DNA from: Gigaspora margarita
Lineage: Eukaryota; Glomeromycota; Glomeromycetes; Diversisporales; Gigasporaceae
Assembly (NCBI GenBank): GCA_009809945.1
Contig: WTPW01001103.1
Location: 21,966 to 85,965 of the forward strand
Length of the DNA stretch: 64,000 nucleotides
Direction of reading: 5' to 3'
Positions 1 to 13,196 of the stretch are shown here, piece after piece. The number at the start of each line of letters is the position of its first letter. Position 1 is the first letter of the stretch. The position numbers and the translations under genes were made by a program. Under the pieces are notes generated by a model. That model worked only from the letters and a program-made list of their open reading frames with translations. It was not told where the DNA came from and ran no database searches.

Positions 1-416
1 AAAAAAAAAAAAAAACAGAACTGTCATTCTCTAAAAAACAAACAGAATGTTGCTTTCTAAAAAATAAACAAAACTATCACTCTCTAAAACAAAAAAAATA
101 AATATAACTGGTGCTCTCTAAAAAAAAAATCTAGAACTAATGCTCTCTAAAAAAAAAAAGAAATCTTACTATATTCATTAGCACATTTTAAATATAACAT
201 TTATAAAACTTACTCCCATTAGCATTCTTTAAATATCCTTATTTTGTCCATTAGCTGTTTTCAAATATAACCTTTTTATCCAATACCTACTTTTCAAATA
301 TAACCTTTTTTAAAAAAATGGCAATATGACTTCATATAGATTATTCAGAGTTCTAATATAGTTATCTATAATTTCTTATAATAAAGGCAGGATTGCTAGT
401 TAAAAATATATATATA
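1..416. repeat. AT-rich loose tandem repeats
   Basis: Positions 13-165 hold about five diverged copies of a roughly 30-bp unit that ends in CTCTCTAAAAAA. Positions 172-315 hold four or five looser copies of a unit with CATTAGC and AAATATAACC. I see no gene here. Confidence 0.6.
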
Positions 417-757
417 CAGTTAGACCTCTATAAATGCAACCTCTATAAATGCAATACCTCCCTAAATATACATTTTTGTCTTGTTTGTAAGAAATTATTA
501 GTGCTAAATGCATGTTCTATATTCTGTAAATGCACATTCTTCCAAATAATTTTCTATATCATGCTACCTCCCTAAATGCATGTAGCCAATCAAATTTTAG
601 TATTTAAGATAGGTTATACAATTTTTAGTAGAAGTTACACAAACTTGATAATCTAATCCTTAAAGCTGCAATTTAATTGGCTCTTCCTAAATGCAATACC
701 TCCCTAAATGCACATTGTAGCCTTGTTTGTACATGTTGCATTTATGGAGGTTTGATG
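417..757. mobile_element. Tc1/mariner (pogo-like) MITE, TA-flanked
   Basis: The left end CAGTTAGACCTCTATAAATG and the right end, read as reverse complement, both give an AACCTC.ATAAATGCA terminal repeat. TA lies on each side (415-416 and 758-759). The words CCTCCCTAAATGCA and CTATAAATGCA recur inside. The element is 341 bp and has no coding capacity. CAGT ends with a TA target are usual for pogo/Tigger relatives; the family name is inference. Confidence 0.6.
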
Positions 758-1040
758 TATGCAGTTAAACCTCCATATAGTCATATCTTTAGGATACTAA
801 AAATGGTAATTATATAGAAATGTGACTAATATAGAGGGAATTCTATATAATCACAATTATAATAAAATTATATATAAAAATTTTTTGATTATATTAAAGT
901 TTTAATAAATAAAAATTTTTAAATTTTGTTTTTTTAAATAGTCAATTATTATTGCTACATATAAAAGTTAAAATTGTACTAAGTAAATCAATAATAATGC
1001 TCTAAATAACATTGGTCAGAAGACAAAATTACACATCTGG

Positions 1041-1287
1041 GGGTGAGTTAGTAGAAAAGGGTCAAATTTTTTCTAAGTAAAATTTTCTTGACTTTAAGCT
1101 TAAATATCTTAACAACTATCTTAATAAATTTAATAAATTTGTTTTATTTTAATTCTATATAATTTCAAGATTAAAATAAAAAATTTTTTTAGTAAATTTG
1201 ATTAAATAGTTGTCAAGATATATTAATTTAAAAATTAAAAAAAAATTTTACTAAAAATGGTTTGTCCCTTTTCTACTGACTCACCCT
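1041..1287. mobile_element. Nested MITE, about 250 bp
   Basis: The left end GGGTGAGTTAGTAGAAAAGG matches the inverted right end GGGTGAGTCAGTAGAAAAGG, 18 of 20 bases. The match continues into AT-rich arms. It interrupts the foldback element of 762-2595. I could not see a clean target duplication. Confidence 0.6.
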
Positions 1288-1597
1288 ATATGTTAAAATT
1301 TTGAAATAATTTGAATAATTTTATATTACACTTTTACAAGTTATATTTTGGTGAAAAAAATTAAAAAATTAAAATTTTTGAATTTATCTGAAATTATAAA
1401 AATGTATTAATAAAATTTTATCCAAATTATTTTAAAATTTTAGAATATATATAATTTTTTATTTCTAATAACTTCACTTTGATAATTATTATCAATTTAC
1501 TTAATATAATTTTAATTTTTATATGTAGCTACAACATACGATTATTTAAAAAAAATTAAAAAATTCTTTTTTTAAATAGAAAAAAAACTAATTTACT

Positions 1598-1942
1598 ACC
1601 TAGTGTATTAAACACGGGTGTTTGTATAACATGTAAATTAAAATAATTTTTATCAAATAAACAAAGAAATAAATAAAATTTTTACTAATAATAGGGTTAG
1701 GGTTAAGGCCTGGAATGGATAAAAGCATATTTTATACTAAAATTTTATAAGAAATTTTTTTTATTAGAGCTCCAAAGATGATTTGTAAATAAAATTTTAA
1801 GATATCATTAATTTTTTGTTTTTTTGCTTATTTTTGTTGTACAAAAAACGATCTGAATATGATTTATATAGTGCATTTAATTCAATATTTTGATTGGCTT
1901 TTATATTTGTTTTGCGTAACCAAGTGTTAATACACCTAGTGT
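1598..1942. mobile_element. Nested MITE with TTAGGG-like core
   Basis: The ends CTAGTGTATTAAACACGGG and the inverted CTAGGTGTATTAACACTTGG pair imperfectly. The left half holds TAGGGTTAGGGTTAAGG (1692-1708). The right end holds TTTTGATTGGC (ATTGG at 1893-1897). Interior words GTATAACATG and GTGCATTTAA also occur in the MITE at 14,376, so the two look related. The short minus-strand reading frame at 1797-1997 is not a convincing gene. Confidence 0.5.
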
Positions 1943-2705
1943 CCAAATAGAAATTGCCTTTTAAATAATCATATATTGTAGCTACATATAAAGTCAAAAT
2001 TTATTTTAGTAAATTAATAATAATTATCTAAGTAAAGTTATTTAGAATAGAAAATTACATATATTCTAAAATTTTGAATAATTTGGATAAAATTTTATTA
2101 ATACAATTTTATAATTTTGAATAAGTTAATTTTTTTAGTTTTTTTTTGTTTAAGCATAACTTGTAAATGTGTAATAATAAATTGATATTCAAATTATCTT
2201 AAAATTTTAATATATATATAATTTTGTCTTCTGAACAATGTTACTTAGAGCATTATTATCAATTTAGTTAGTATAATTTTAACTTTTATATATAGCAATT
2301 ATAAATGATTATTTTAAAAAACTAAATTTTAAAAATTTTTATTTGTTAAAAAATAATAAAATAACATAAAAATATTTATAATAATAAAATAACTAATTCA
2401 AAATATTTATAATAATAATATGATTATGTAGGGGTAGTTTTATATAGGCAGTAAATAAAAAATTGTGATAGTGATTATAATACAAATGTGCTTATATAGA
2501 TATAAAAATTATAGTAAAAAAGGTTGGTAAATTTACAAAAGTGATTATATTGGATTTATGACTATATAGAGGGTGACTATATAGAGGTTAGACTGTATTA
2601 TTGTATATTATATAATTATATAAAAGTAATTTAATATAATCACCCTCTATAGAATTACCAAAAAGTGCTAGACAAACTGGGTGATTATATGAGAGGAAGA
2701 CTGTA

Positions 2706-4331
2706 TTTAAAAATTTAAACTTTTACGAACCTTCAGATCTACCTTGGGCTTTTGGATTTAGATCTTACTTTCTGAGTTGAAATTAGTAAAATTACAAACT
2801 TGTATTGTTGCTTATGAAGCTTATTATCTTTTAAATTATGTTTAAAACTTAGGCACTTTTATATACTTTGTATCAAGTTGGTAATTATAGGAGGGTAAAA
2901 AAAATTATTAAATTGTAAATAACAAAAATTTTGTTTAATTAAGCTTTCTTATATTTATAATATTTTGTAATGCTAGTTTGTCTGATTCTAAAGTGCATGA
3001 TTTCTAAAGACTAAAATAATTTCAAAAATTAATAGCTCTTGGAAAATAAAAGGTATGAAAAAAAAGAAAGCTATTAAATTATAGCCAAGTTAATTTGCTA
3101 CAACTTAGTAGCTTATTTAAAAATAATTATTATATAGTTTTGATTTATACCACTTTAATATGCTCAATTTTTATATGATATATTAAATAAATTAACAAAA
3201 ATAGGACAAATTACTTGTTTTGGCCTTTGTTTATTGGCTAATCTTTAAAAAATTTGTTAATTAATAAAAGTTTAGCTACTAAAAAAATTTTTTTTAACCA
3301 ATCAAAATACAAGAAATCAACAAAACATCAAACTTCATTATAAATTTTTTTAAAATAGGAAAATCATAGCAAATTATGCATTTTAGTTTTTAGATATCAC
3401 ACACTATAAGAATAATAAAATATTAAAATTGGTTAAGTAGATAAAAAGTTATATGTTAATTGATTTTACCAATTTTTTAATATGTTTTTTATATGGTTTA
3501 CTATAAAAAATTAACCATTTTTAGACTATGTCATGTTAAAAAGGTTTAATTAAACTATTTTAAAAACTATTATTTATTTTGTTTTACTATTCTAAAATCA
3601 AAGTTAGATCTAAAATAATTTAAAAATTTTAATTTTTTTTTTTATTTTCTTATAAATTTTTATATAATATAGCTCTTTTTAGTACTGGTCTAAGTTAAGT
3701 ACAGCCAAAATACAAAAGCTTAAGATCAATTTGTACAAAATTTATTTAATAAATATTGCTAAAATTTAGAATAAAAAAAGTATTAGTATTAAAATAAAAT
3801 TTATAGTTTGTTATTGTAAACTAGTTTTTTAAATCTGTACTAAATTTAGTACAGATACTCATTAATATATTATTTTCATAAAATTTGTCAGCCGCTCACT
3901 AAAAAAAAATCATCGTACAATCAGGTGATTGTTCAAGTGATTGTATTATCAGTATGCAGCGATCTACAATATTCGCTAAAACAAATCTTCAAAAAGTAAA
4001 TTTTAAGCAAAAGATTAATAAAAAAAATCTTGAATAAATTATTCTAAATATATGTAAAGGCCGTTTGTTTTATACTTAATTTTTAGAGTTTACTTGTACT
4101 ACATTTTCTAAAGGTGCGCTAAACTAATGAGTACAATCGTAAATTGAAAAGGCCTTCCATTTAAATCCATTACACTCAGGATCCATATTGAATAGAATAA
4201 CCTGGATAGAAATTATTATTATAAGCTACCCGAAATAATAAGTTCCCGGATAGCTCGACTGAAGATTTTCCAATATCTAATATATATAGAATAATTTGAG
4301 TTCTGCAAAAATATGTAAGTAGAAGTTTAAC
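2706..4331. other. AT-rich intergenic stretch
   Basis: Low-complexity AT-rich DNA with homopolymer runs. No reading frame, RNA gene or clear inverted-repeat element was seen. Confidence 0.5.
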
Positions 4332-4440
4332 GTGGGCTTACCCCTGAATAATTGTGATGGCACGTGTATAATCCGTGTTCCAGAACACAGATCAATGTTT
4401 TAAACATGTAATACAACAATTCTTCAGGGGTTAAGTCCGA
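4332..4440. mobile_element. Short palindromic MITE
   Basis: GGGCTTACCCCTGAATAATTG at the left matches the reverse complement of the right end, CGGACTTAACCCCTGAAGAA, over about 22 bases. It is about 109 bp long with nothing coding. It lies about 560 bp beyond the 3' end of the minus-strand BTB-TLDc gene. Confidence 0.55.
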
Positions 4441-5000
4441 CATAGCGATAATGTTAATTTTTATTTTCAAGTTTTTCCTATGCAGCACTCACTTCGTGTA
4501 AAGTAAAATTTTACGGAAGGATGAATACAATATGATATCAAACTAACACGATTCCTATTTTTATTAACTTTACTAATGTGTAACTCGTAATTGAAGGAAC
4601 ATGCTACTCTTGAAATTAAAACAAATTAGTGATTTGTGCTTGAAATTTTTAATGAATGCTATAAATGTTCTTGTTGTAAAATTTTTCCCAAAAATATTAT
4701 GCCGTAATTTCATTTGAATTTAAATCCAACTCTACTAACTCTATTGATGACAACAAAAAAAAGGGTGATAATAAAAAGTTTTCTGATGAAAATATTTTAC
4801 AAGAATGAATGGCCGAAAATTTTTTTTTTTTGTTTTTTTTTGTTTTTTTTTTTACTTTTTTTGTCTAAGATTAAATGTGTCAATAGAGTCGAGAATTATA
4901 TTTTTTGTCGTTTCGTTAATGTTGCGGAAGCACTGCAGAAAAGAGAGTAACAATTGAAAAGGTTAGCAAAAAAAAACGATCTTTTTTTTTGATTTTCTAA

Positions 5001-6560
5001 TCACCCTTCATCCGTTGGTTTTCTTACAACACGAAAAACCTCTAATTCTTCTATGGTTTCTTCTAAATCTTCGAAACCGTTAGCATGGGCTAATAATTTT
5101 TCCCCATGACGAAAATCAATAAACACTTCCACGCCATCACCTAAAAACATATCAGCATCAAGATGATTGTTTACCCGAAGCATCCATGGAAGTAATAATT
5201 TTCGTTGTTGCCACAAATATCCAAATATGAATCCATTTCCACCTATATGAGTATCATGATTTTCAGTGGACCAACTGATCGATTTGTATCCTCCAAAAAC
5301 CGCTTCATCTTCATTTTGATTTTTAGTTCTAATTATTGTCATAGTTGGACCTTGATTATAACATAGATCTCTCCATGCAGTTTGAGCTAATTCGTTGCCA
5401 GGACATCGGAAAATTAAATGAAAGTCAAATGGTATTTTATCAAATGTTTCAAATGGCAAATTTTCAGGAAGATCACAATCAGTCTCCGGATGATTTATCC
5501 AATAAGAAATTAGAGCAGGTTCTTCATTTTCTTTAATTATTGTTGAATTAAGACGTAAAGGTTGAACATCATAAACGAATTGAAATTGAGTGTTTGCATG
5601 ATACTCTACAACTTGATCATAAAGTTCAGGAGCAAATACTCTAGTCAATGGGCCTACTTTTTTCATGAAATCATCTGGAGGCATTTGGAAAAATCTTATT
5701 TGTTGAATAAGATATATTACATTAGATTGTAATGTGGTTATATTGTCGGCAGTCCAGGTTGAAAAATCGTCAGCAAGTGAAATACCAGGTGTATTATTTA
5801 TACCCCACATGATGACGGCAGCAAAAATGTCAATTTCGTCCAAACCCAATATATCTCTTTCTACCAAACTAACCACGTAGTCATGTGGCATGAATAAGAA
5901 TTCTTTAGAGCTTATGAAGGTCTTTGGTTGACGTAGAATTGAATCGTTACATAATGATACTAATTCTTTACATCGTGATATTTGTAATGCTACATATAAT
6001 ACTTCACTACTTTTCTCATTTACCCAAGATTTCTCGGTCTTAATTAAATCAGCTTCTAAATAATCTACAAAAGCATCCATCATTAATATATCAGCTGCTT
6101 TTAGTAGTTGTAACTTTTCCGTAACTCCAAGCTTTTCGATTTTCAAATAAGCACCATATATATAACTTTAAAGGAAAAAATAAATTATATTAATATTTTT
6201 AAAAAAAACAATTATGATTATAAAAAATAATAATAAAAATAATAAAAAATTTAAATATTTTTTTATTAAATTTGTTCATACGTACAAAAGCACATGCCCA
6301 AATATAGCATGTGGTATACTCATGCCTCGTAAATCAATAACAAAAAAGCCATTTTCTTTTTTTTTCCATGCAGCGGATAATGCAGCTCTAAAGTATTCAG
6401 ATCTAGTCCTTAAAATGATTGAGTGAGCTTTAAACGACTCACTAGCGATCTCGTCTCCCACATGAATTATTACATCGAAAGTTTCTTCCTGATCTAAAAT
6501 TTTAAGAAAATCGCTAGAAAGTTGTTTAAATGATATAACAGTATCATAAAGTTCTGGCAT
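5001..6560 (-). CDS. BTB-BACK-TLDc domain protein, two exons
   Basis: The coding sequence is complement(5001..6165, 6286..6560), 479 codons plus stop. Exon 1 starts with ATG at 6560 (MPELYDTVISF). Its BTB core has FDVIIHVGDE and FKAHSIILRTRSEYF. The 120-bp intron (GTACGT donor at 6285, AAAG acceptor ending at 6166) joins ...GHVLF to YIYGAYLKIEKL, restoring the usual YIYG of BTB folds. BACK follows at about residues 130-230 (ILGLDEIDIFAAVIMWG). TLDc is at about 300-475: FDFHLIFRCPGNE, CYNQGPTMTIIR, VFGGYKSISW and HANGFEDLEE. BTB domains commonly dimerise and can serve as cullin-3 adaptors; TLDc proteins are tied to oxidative-stress defence and V-ATPase control. Which applies here is not known. 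No internal stop or shift is seen, so the gene looks intact. The family is strongly expanded in Glomeromycotina. Confidence 0.88.
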
Positions 6561-6673
6561 GATTCCCTATTTTTTAGTTGGTTGAAAAGGAAAGATAAAT
6601 AAATTTTTTATTAAAGTGAAAGAAAAGGAAGAAAAAATATTTGTAAAAAATACAAACCAAAACCAACAAATCG

Positions 6674-6685
6674 ATATATTTATAC
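6674..6685 (-). promoter_or_regulatory. Candidate TATA box of the BTB-TLDc gene
   Basis: On the minus strand this reads GTATAAATATAT, about 115 bp upstream of the ATG at 6560. AT richness makes chance matches common, so only the spacing supports it. Confidence 0.3.
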
Positions 6686-6785
6686 GTGCGTACGTAATAC
6701 CTGCAGGATAACAAACACTATAACACATGTGTACATATGTACTACATCGCACATGCACCAAAAATCAATTTCCGTAATTACATAT

Positions 6786-9179
6786 ACAATAATGGAGTTT
6801 TCATGTCAAATAATATGCATAAGTTTCATAAGTTTCCGAATGATCATCTAATTTCCTAAATTTATTTATTTACCCGGCTCAGAGCAAAATTTTAGCCGGT
6901 AATCCACCGAACTACCGGTAATACATTTTACAATATAATAACTTATAGTTTGTAATTGGTTAATCACATAAATCGTTATTTCTTGATTGATTATTTTATT
7001 ATCACGCGACAATCGATCATTTATAATTGTATAAAACGATATACATATTTTTAATTTTATATATGTACTCTAACTAAAAAAAAAAAAAAAAACTTGAATT
7101 TATTAGTAAATTCACTATGTCGATATAATTTTATATATATTGTCTGTGCTCAATTTCATTATACTGATTTTATTAGTCTTTATTAGGATGGATCCGGTAG
7201 CTGTCGGTTATTATTATTATTGACTCAACCGATTGGCAGCAAGTTAATTAGAAATAACTGATCAAAACAACTGGTAAAATAACTGGTCAAAAATAACTAG
7301 TCAATAACTGGTCAATGATGGGTCAATGATGATTAATGACCGGTTAATGACCGATCAAATAGTCAAACCTGTAAAACTTTACCGTTACAAGACTGTTACA
7401 AGAAAAGTATAGTGCATTAAAAATAATTTAGCATTAAAAAAATTTCGCTATTAGGTTAAGGTTTGAAAGTCATGATAACTGTATCAGCCAGAACTTTAAC
7501 CGGTCGGTATCGGTTACTGTTACGACCGGTCATAACCATAATCTCCCTACCCTTAGTCTTCGCTACATCGAGAGTGAGAGTGGCTTGTATCATATATCTC
7601 TGTTAAATTATAATAAATGAAGTTCCTTCATCTAACAAGTCATAATACTATCATAAATGTAGACCAAAAACTAATGAAGTAGATCTTATTTATTTGCGCT
7701 TTTTATAAAGCTTGTTATTGAGCCTTTAAACAATACTAAAACCAAATTTTGATTTACTGTATTAATATCGAAACATAAGATCTTATCAAACGATTCTTCA
7801 TATTTATATCTTGGTAAAACTTTGAGTGTTAATCTATTTTAATACGCAATAATACAATATTATTACGAAATTAGTATTATTTTCAAGTTCTTTCTCAAAC
7901 TACTTTACTTTTTGTAAATTAACTAGGAGTTTTAATGCATATATGGATTTTCCTACCAAATTCAGACCTGATCAAATTCGTATATTTTGATCCATTGCTG
8001 ATATCTCGTCTAGTAATTAGATCTTGATGATTTTGATACCATGTGAATCAACAATTTGAATGGCATTAGATGGCAAGATATCAATGATAGATCAAAATAT
8101 ACAAACTTGATTGAAATACGAATTTTGTAGGGAAATCCCATATTGAAGTACATATACCTAAGGATAGTTAATCCCATAGATGTACAAAAAAACTTAAATC
8201 TTCGTTTATGAAGAGCAGTCTTCTGTAGTATTTTAAACTGTTACATTTTTTTTTTTTTTTTTTTTTTAAGACCACTTTTTTAAAACGGTATATTAGGGCT
8301 CTAAACCGGTTGTATAAATTGATCAACCACAAAGAAAGTTAATCTATGCCATTTGGAGACTTTAATATGAATATAGAATTTAACTTAAATTGGCTTCACA
8401 ATTTGGAGGAGATTTAGGTTTGAGATTAAAGTTCGTGCTACACAAAATTTCAGTTCTTGATTTATTTATAGATATGGCAAAAAAATTAAATTTATCTTCT
8501 GATTGGTTGTTATTCTATTTTTAGAGCGTTATACAGTATCTTCAATGAGTTTATTTTTCAAATCTAACAATCTAACAATCTCAAAATTTTATTAAACTAA
8601 AATTGTACGACATATATATATAAAAACCCCCGATTCTTTAATTGAATCCAAAAACTTAAAATTGATCAAAAATATGGTTGGATCGGTCCTGAGAAGACCG
8701 ATTAAAGACCAGTCTTTTCGGCCGATTACATGGTCTTCGGTTTTCACTCTTTTAGCCAGTTCGGACCGATTAATAATAGACTACTAAAATAAGCTTTTAA
8801 ATAGTTAAAAGCCATTATTGCATGAATTTTATTTCGAAACAATCACATGAAAATAGCTTATTTTTGAGACGAGGAACCGGACCATAGATACTATTGAGAC
8901 TTTCTTATTAGAGACCGAAACGAACTGGACCGGACAGATTCAACACTAGTCAGAAAATACAAAACGGTGATTTTCTTAGCAGAACTAAGGTAATCAAAAT
9001 AAATAATCAGTCGTCTGATGATCCAATTTATTTTGTAGAGCTTAGTAATCTGCAAAATGAAAGAATTTTATTAAATTGTCATCGGATGACGGACATCAGG
9101 GGTCGTTTCGACTCTTACTAAAACACACCTATGGTGTTTTACCACCTATGTTACATTATCTCAAAAATTATCTAATTAA
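6786..9179. other. Intergenic stretch with word-repeat blocks
   Basis: No gene was seen. Two GC-richer blocks stand out. At 7188-7550 the words ACTGGTCAA, CCGGTTA and GACCGGTC recur many times, with partly inverted ends. At 8670-8950 GACCGATTA, GACCAGTC and GGACCGG recur in both orientations. They look like decayed inverted-repeat elements. A T-run lies at 8248-8267. At 9111-9160 a fragment (TTACTAAAACACACCTATGGTG) resembles the end of the MITE at 14,376. Confidence 0.45.
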
Positions 9180-10183
9180 CAATCAGAGGATATGTCACAC
9201 TTGTTGATATATAAGTGTTAGTTATGATAACAGTTATAATAAAAACATATGAATTTACTATAAACTTTAAGCCTCACATCATTTTCAACTTAAATATTAA
9301 TTTTTTTTCAAATAATTTTGGGATTAAGCATATTGAAAATAGTAGATTAAGGTTATTTAGAATACTTTTTTTAAAAATTTTGCATATTTTCTTAATAAAA
9401 TTTTTAAAAATAAAACAAATTTCTAGTTATAAAAGTGTTGTAAAAATTTATGCTGAACAAAGTTTACTGACGACAAAATAGGTTATCTTAGTAAAACATA
9501 AGTTTACTATAGATTAAAGTAAAAAATACTAATTTTTCTATATTCAATTTTTTTTTTATTAAGATAATTTATCTTGGGCTCTTAAGTAAAGTGTTCAGCA
9601 TAAAATTTTATGACAATACAAGGGATAAAAACCATTTATACAAGCATTTTACTAGTAAAAAATTGTATTAAATGGTTGTAAAAAAAAATTAAAATTTTTT
9701 TACAAAAACTGACTTAATTTTTTACTAGTAAAATGCTTGTAAAAATGTTTTTATCCCTTATCATTGTAATAAAATTTTATGTTGAACAACTTTATTTAAG
9801 AGCCCAAGATAAATTGTCTTAATAAAAATAAAAGTTGGATATAGAAAAATTGGTATTTTTTACTTTAATCTATAGTAAACTTATTTTTTTTACTAAGACA
9901 TCCTATTTTGTCGCCTAAGTAAACTTTGTTCAGCATAAAGTTTTACATATGATAACACTTTTAAAACTAGAAAATTTTTCTTTTAAAAATTTTAATTAAG
10001 AAAATATGCAAAATTCGCAAAATTTTAAAAAAGTGTTCTAAAATAACCTTAATCTACTATTTTCGATATGCTTAACCCCAAAATTTGAAAAAAAGTTAAT
10101 ATGTAATTGAAAATAATGTGAGGCTTAAATTTTATAGTAAATTCATTATAATTTATCACCCGGCGTGACATGTCCTCTGACTG
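9180..10183. mobile_element. 1-kb foldback element, copy 1
   Basis: CAATCAGAGGATATGTCAC at the left pairs with CAGTCAGAGGACATGTCAC read from the right. The two arms stay complementary for about 490 bp on each side of a centre near 9,680. For example, TTACTATAAACTTTAAGCCT near 9,255 returns inverted near 10,130, and ATAGTAGATTAAGGTTA returns inverted near 10,050. A second copy lies at 39,283-40,636. There is no transposase; the plus-strand reading frame at 9215-9481 is an arm shadow. Confidence 0.7.
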
Positions 10184-10370
10184 TTATATTAGTATGCTCT
10201 AAGTAAAAATGCTCAACGCCCCAAAAACCCTTCCAAAACTCTAAACCCAAATACTATAAATTTAAGTTAAAATTTTATATACAAAACATAAAAAATTATC
10301 TATTACCCATGCGAACATGTGATAGGCCGATTACGATCACATGTTCGATCAGTCCATCGAACGAAATTAT

Positions 10371-10860
10371 GAGGTAATTTTTGCTATTAGTAATCCAATA
10401 AGTGATGAAATTATGATATATATGATTAATAACAAAAATTATTAGTAATATGGAGTAATTGATTAAGTATGAGGTATTGAGTCATAGTTATTGGACATAT
10501 TTCAGACATTCCCATCAAGAACGCACCTACTCTTAAATACTTGTGAATTTTTGATATTTATTATTTGGGATGGATACTTTCTTGAAAGGGGTTCCGAAAT
10601 TGGTATCAAAACCCTATAGTAAGTATGTGGGAATGGAAATAGCTTATACCCTGCCTGGTATTATTATAATGCGCCTTTTTAAATGGCCTGTCGGGATGAC
10701 AGTCATTTGCCTAGTAAGATCAAGCTTTGGGAGGTATTAAACCAAGAGTACTAGACAATGGGGCGATAGTCACTGGTCAAGGGTTTTAATACACGCATGT
10801 GTTCTTCGTAGTTATGCATCATGCCGAAAATGCGATATAAACAAAAACCATAGATGCGTT
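10371..10860. repeat. Dispersed repeat, copy 1
   Basis: Three blocks recur in the same order at 56,733-56,960: TTGCTATTAGTAATCCAATA (10,378), GGCCTGTCGGGATGACAG (10,684), and a block near 10,800 with GTAGTTATGC...ATGCCGAAAATG. The order is kept but the spacing differs. No protein is visible; a SINE-like or solo-LTR-like origin is possible but not shown. Confidence 0.4.
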
Positions 10861-11148
10861 TTTATAATAAATGGACATTTTTCTCATATATGATTATGAA
10901 TTGGTACGTTATCATTATTATATACTGTAAGCACAACGATCTTGAATTTAAAATCGGTTAGCCAATCATCAGAAATTTGAAATCTGATTGTAATCGATTT
11001 TGATTGATTAATAAATCGCTTAAAGTCAATCGATCATAATCGAAAAATGCCTACAATCATGAATTGGACGATAAAATCTCATAATATTTGGAAGAACAAG
11101 ATGATTATATCATTATTTTATTCGTTTTGCAAGATAAATTTAATGGAT

Positions 11149-11283
11149 GAGTGCAGCTAAGGGAAAACCTGTCATTGGGCTTTCAATTATAATTTGTACC
11201 GGGCACAATCCCTAACAAAATGATTTTGTCTGGTACAAGATATAATTGAAAGCCCGATGACAAGTTTTCCCTTTGCAGCACTC
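11149..11283. mobile_element. 135-bp MITE with near full-length arms
   Basis: GAGTGCAGCTAAGGGAAAAC at the left and GAGTGCTGCAAAGGGAAAAC, read inverted from the right, start arms that match over about 52 bp (through GGGCTTTCAATTATA and TTGTACC). The loop is about 30 bp. I saw no convincing target duplication. Confidence 0.7.
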
Positions 11284-12909
11284 AATTAGTAAAATCAAGA
11301 TTTTGTATTAATGAATTTGATAATTTATCACAAAACTTGAGCTGGGTTCCAACTTCCATTCAAAGACACCGGCGGCGTTGTTGCTCAATTTAACGATGCC
11401 CACTTTTCCATAATACTGATAACCTTATTTTCTGACAAGACATATGATTCTGACAGCTCGTTTCGCCGATAAAAGTTCTCACCAAAAGTTTTTTTTAATA
11501 AAACTAATTTCTTGACAACTTTATTTCTCGACGTAAAATATAATAATAGTCTATTTTTTAATGTTCGATGAAATGATATTTGCAGTTTTTAAATGACCAT
11601 TCAGATTATCGATTAAATTTCGGAAAATGAGATTCAAAACTGTGTCTTGTCAGTAAAATTGGCTGTCAGTGTTATGCCTCGATGAAATGATATTTCACAG
11701 AAAATGATTTCGGGAAGTTAATCTGTAACCCACTGGTTTGTATGCATGTGTATTATTTATTAATATTATAAAGTTGTATGCGTATTACATTTTTGAGTGT
11801 GCTACTGATTGGTAGCACAATCTCTTTTGTATGAAAATTTTCCATCCTGTACGTTATAGATTTTGACTTTTTAATTTGCAAATTGTAATTTTTTGTACAG
11901 ACATTACTATGTCAGTTTCGAAAATATGCATGATTAACAAAGCTTATAAAATTTAACTTTGATGATTATGTTAAAAGAGCGTTATTGTTGTTCCTTTTTC
12001 ATGTTAAGATATGGTTTAACACGTATATAGAAATGCCTGCCTTGTGCTTGAAAATTTTTTTATAACCCGTAAAAATACATATTTTATTAGCTATACATAT
12101 TTGATATTTATTTAGATTCAAAATTTTAAAGCCAATATTTCTACTTTATTTCGTGTATTTAATTAAGAACCTTGATGAGTTATCATTATCCTTAACTGTA
12201 AAAAATTTGAAATTTTTTTAAAAAAAACCATACGAATAGTCTTTGAATTCGAATAACAACAATACTATAGGCAAAAATATTATGAAGAAACGATTGAGTA
12301 TATACTTTTTTGAATTATTTTAGATATCTGGTTTTTCGTTTTATTCAAGTTATAATTTTATTATTGTAATTTGTACTTGAGTTTATTGAATAAAAATTAT
12401 AATTAACTATCGCAAATTTTGCACACATTAAAGGACGCACAAATATTTTAGCCTTACGCATGAATGATAAATTGATGAATTTGTTATAATTTAAATAATA
12501 TATATCAGGCAACATTGGATTAGCATCATGATATGAAACTTTAATAATCTGTTTAATAACTATTATGGAAAACTATTTATAGATTATTGATAGTAATCAC
12601 AGCATCAGTGTAAATGAACGAAAAATTTTCGATCACTTATAATTACGTCAGAATTTGTCTTAATCTAATCAAATAGAACATTTTGATATTTTACTATTGA
12701 TTTATGCACATTATTCAACCAAATTTATTCCTGATACATTAAATCAATCTGTGACAACGGTTAATATTGATCAATTATAATTAATATCGAATTGCATAAT
12801 TTACATTAATCACATCCTAGTACAGATTACCATAAAAGTTTGGTTTGTAATCAATAATCAAATTATTAATGAGGTACTTTCGTACAACCAGTAGGGATTT
12901 ACTTACATA
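11284..12909. other. Intergenic stretch
   Basis: No gene, RNA gene or clear repeat was seen. GC content is slightly higher around 11,340-11,480. Confidence 0.5.
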
Positions 12910-13196
12910 CTTGTGCCGGTAACACAAACCCAACTAGGCAATTTTTGTTTAGAGTTAGTATTAGGATGTTAGTATTAGGGGCCATGGTGATAGATTAGTC
13001 CTTTTTATATGTAAAATTTCGTTCCCATCATTTTTAATTAGTGCACAAAGGTCGATTTAAACACCAGTTTTTAAGTATTTTCACCTTTTCCTCTTTCGCA
13101 CGTGTTCGGAATTCATGTTGGGTTGATCTGAGATGATTAAAATTTGAACTTGCTGATTGGCTTTTTCCTTTTTAGATTTTGTATTACCGGCACAAA
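12910..13196. mobile_element. MITE, TTGTGCCGGTAA family, copy 1
   Basis: The ends TTGTGCCGGTAACACAAA and inverted TTGTGCCGGTAATACAAA match. Copy 2 lies at 57,266-57,571. The two share interior words ACGTGTTCGGAATTCATGTT, CTGATTGG and TTTTTAATTAGT. A run of TTAGGATGTTAGTATTAGGG (12,961-12,980) lies in the left half and ATTGG (13,156) near the right end. Confidence 0.7.

Larger units (their letters stand above)
762..2595. mobile_element. Pogo-like foldback element with nested MITEs
   Basis: It starts CAGTTAAACCTCCATATAGT and ends with the inverted match (...TATAGAGGTTAGACTG), with TA after the right end. The arms match over hundreds of bases: the tract with ACAAAATTA and CAGAAGACA near 1,015 returns inverted near 2,225, and ACTAAGTAAA tracts also return. 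Two smaller inverted-repeat elements (1041-1287 and 1598-1942) sit inside one side. No transposase reading frame is visible. A partial third copy of the same end lies at 2634-2705. Confidence 0.55.

Noticed and set aside
5345..5536. Plus-strand reading frame inside the minus-strand TLDc exon
   Set aside because: Antisense shadow of a well-supported coding exon.
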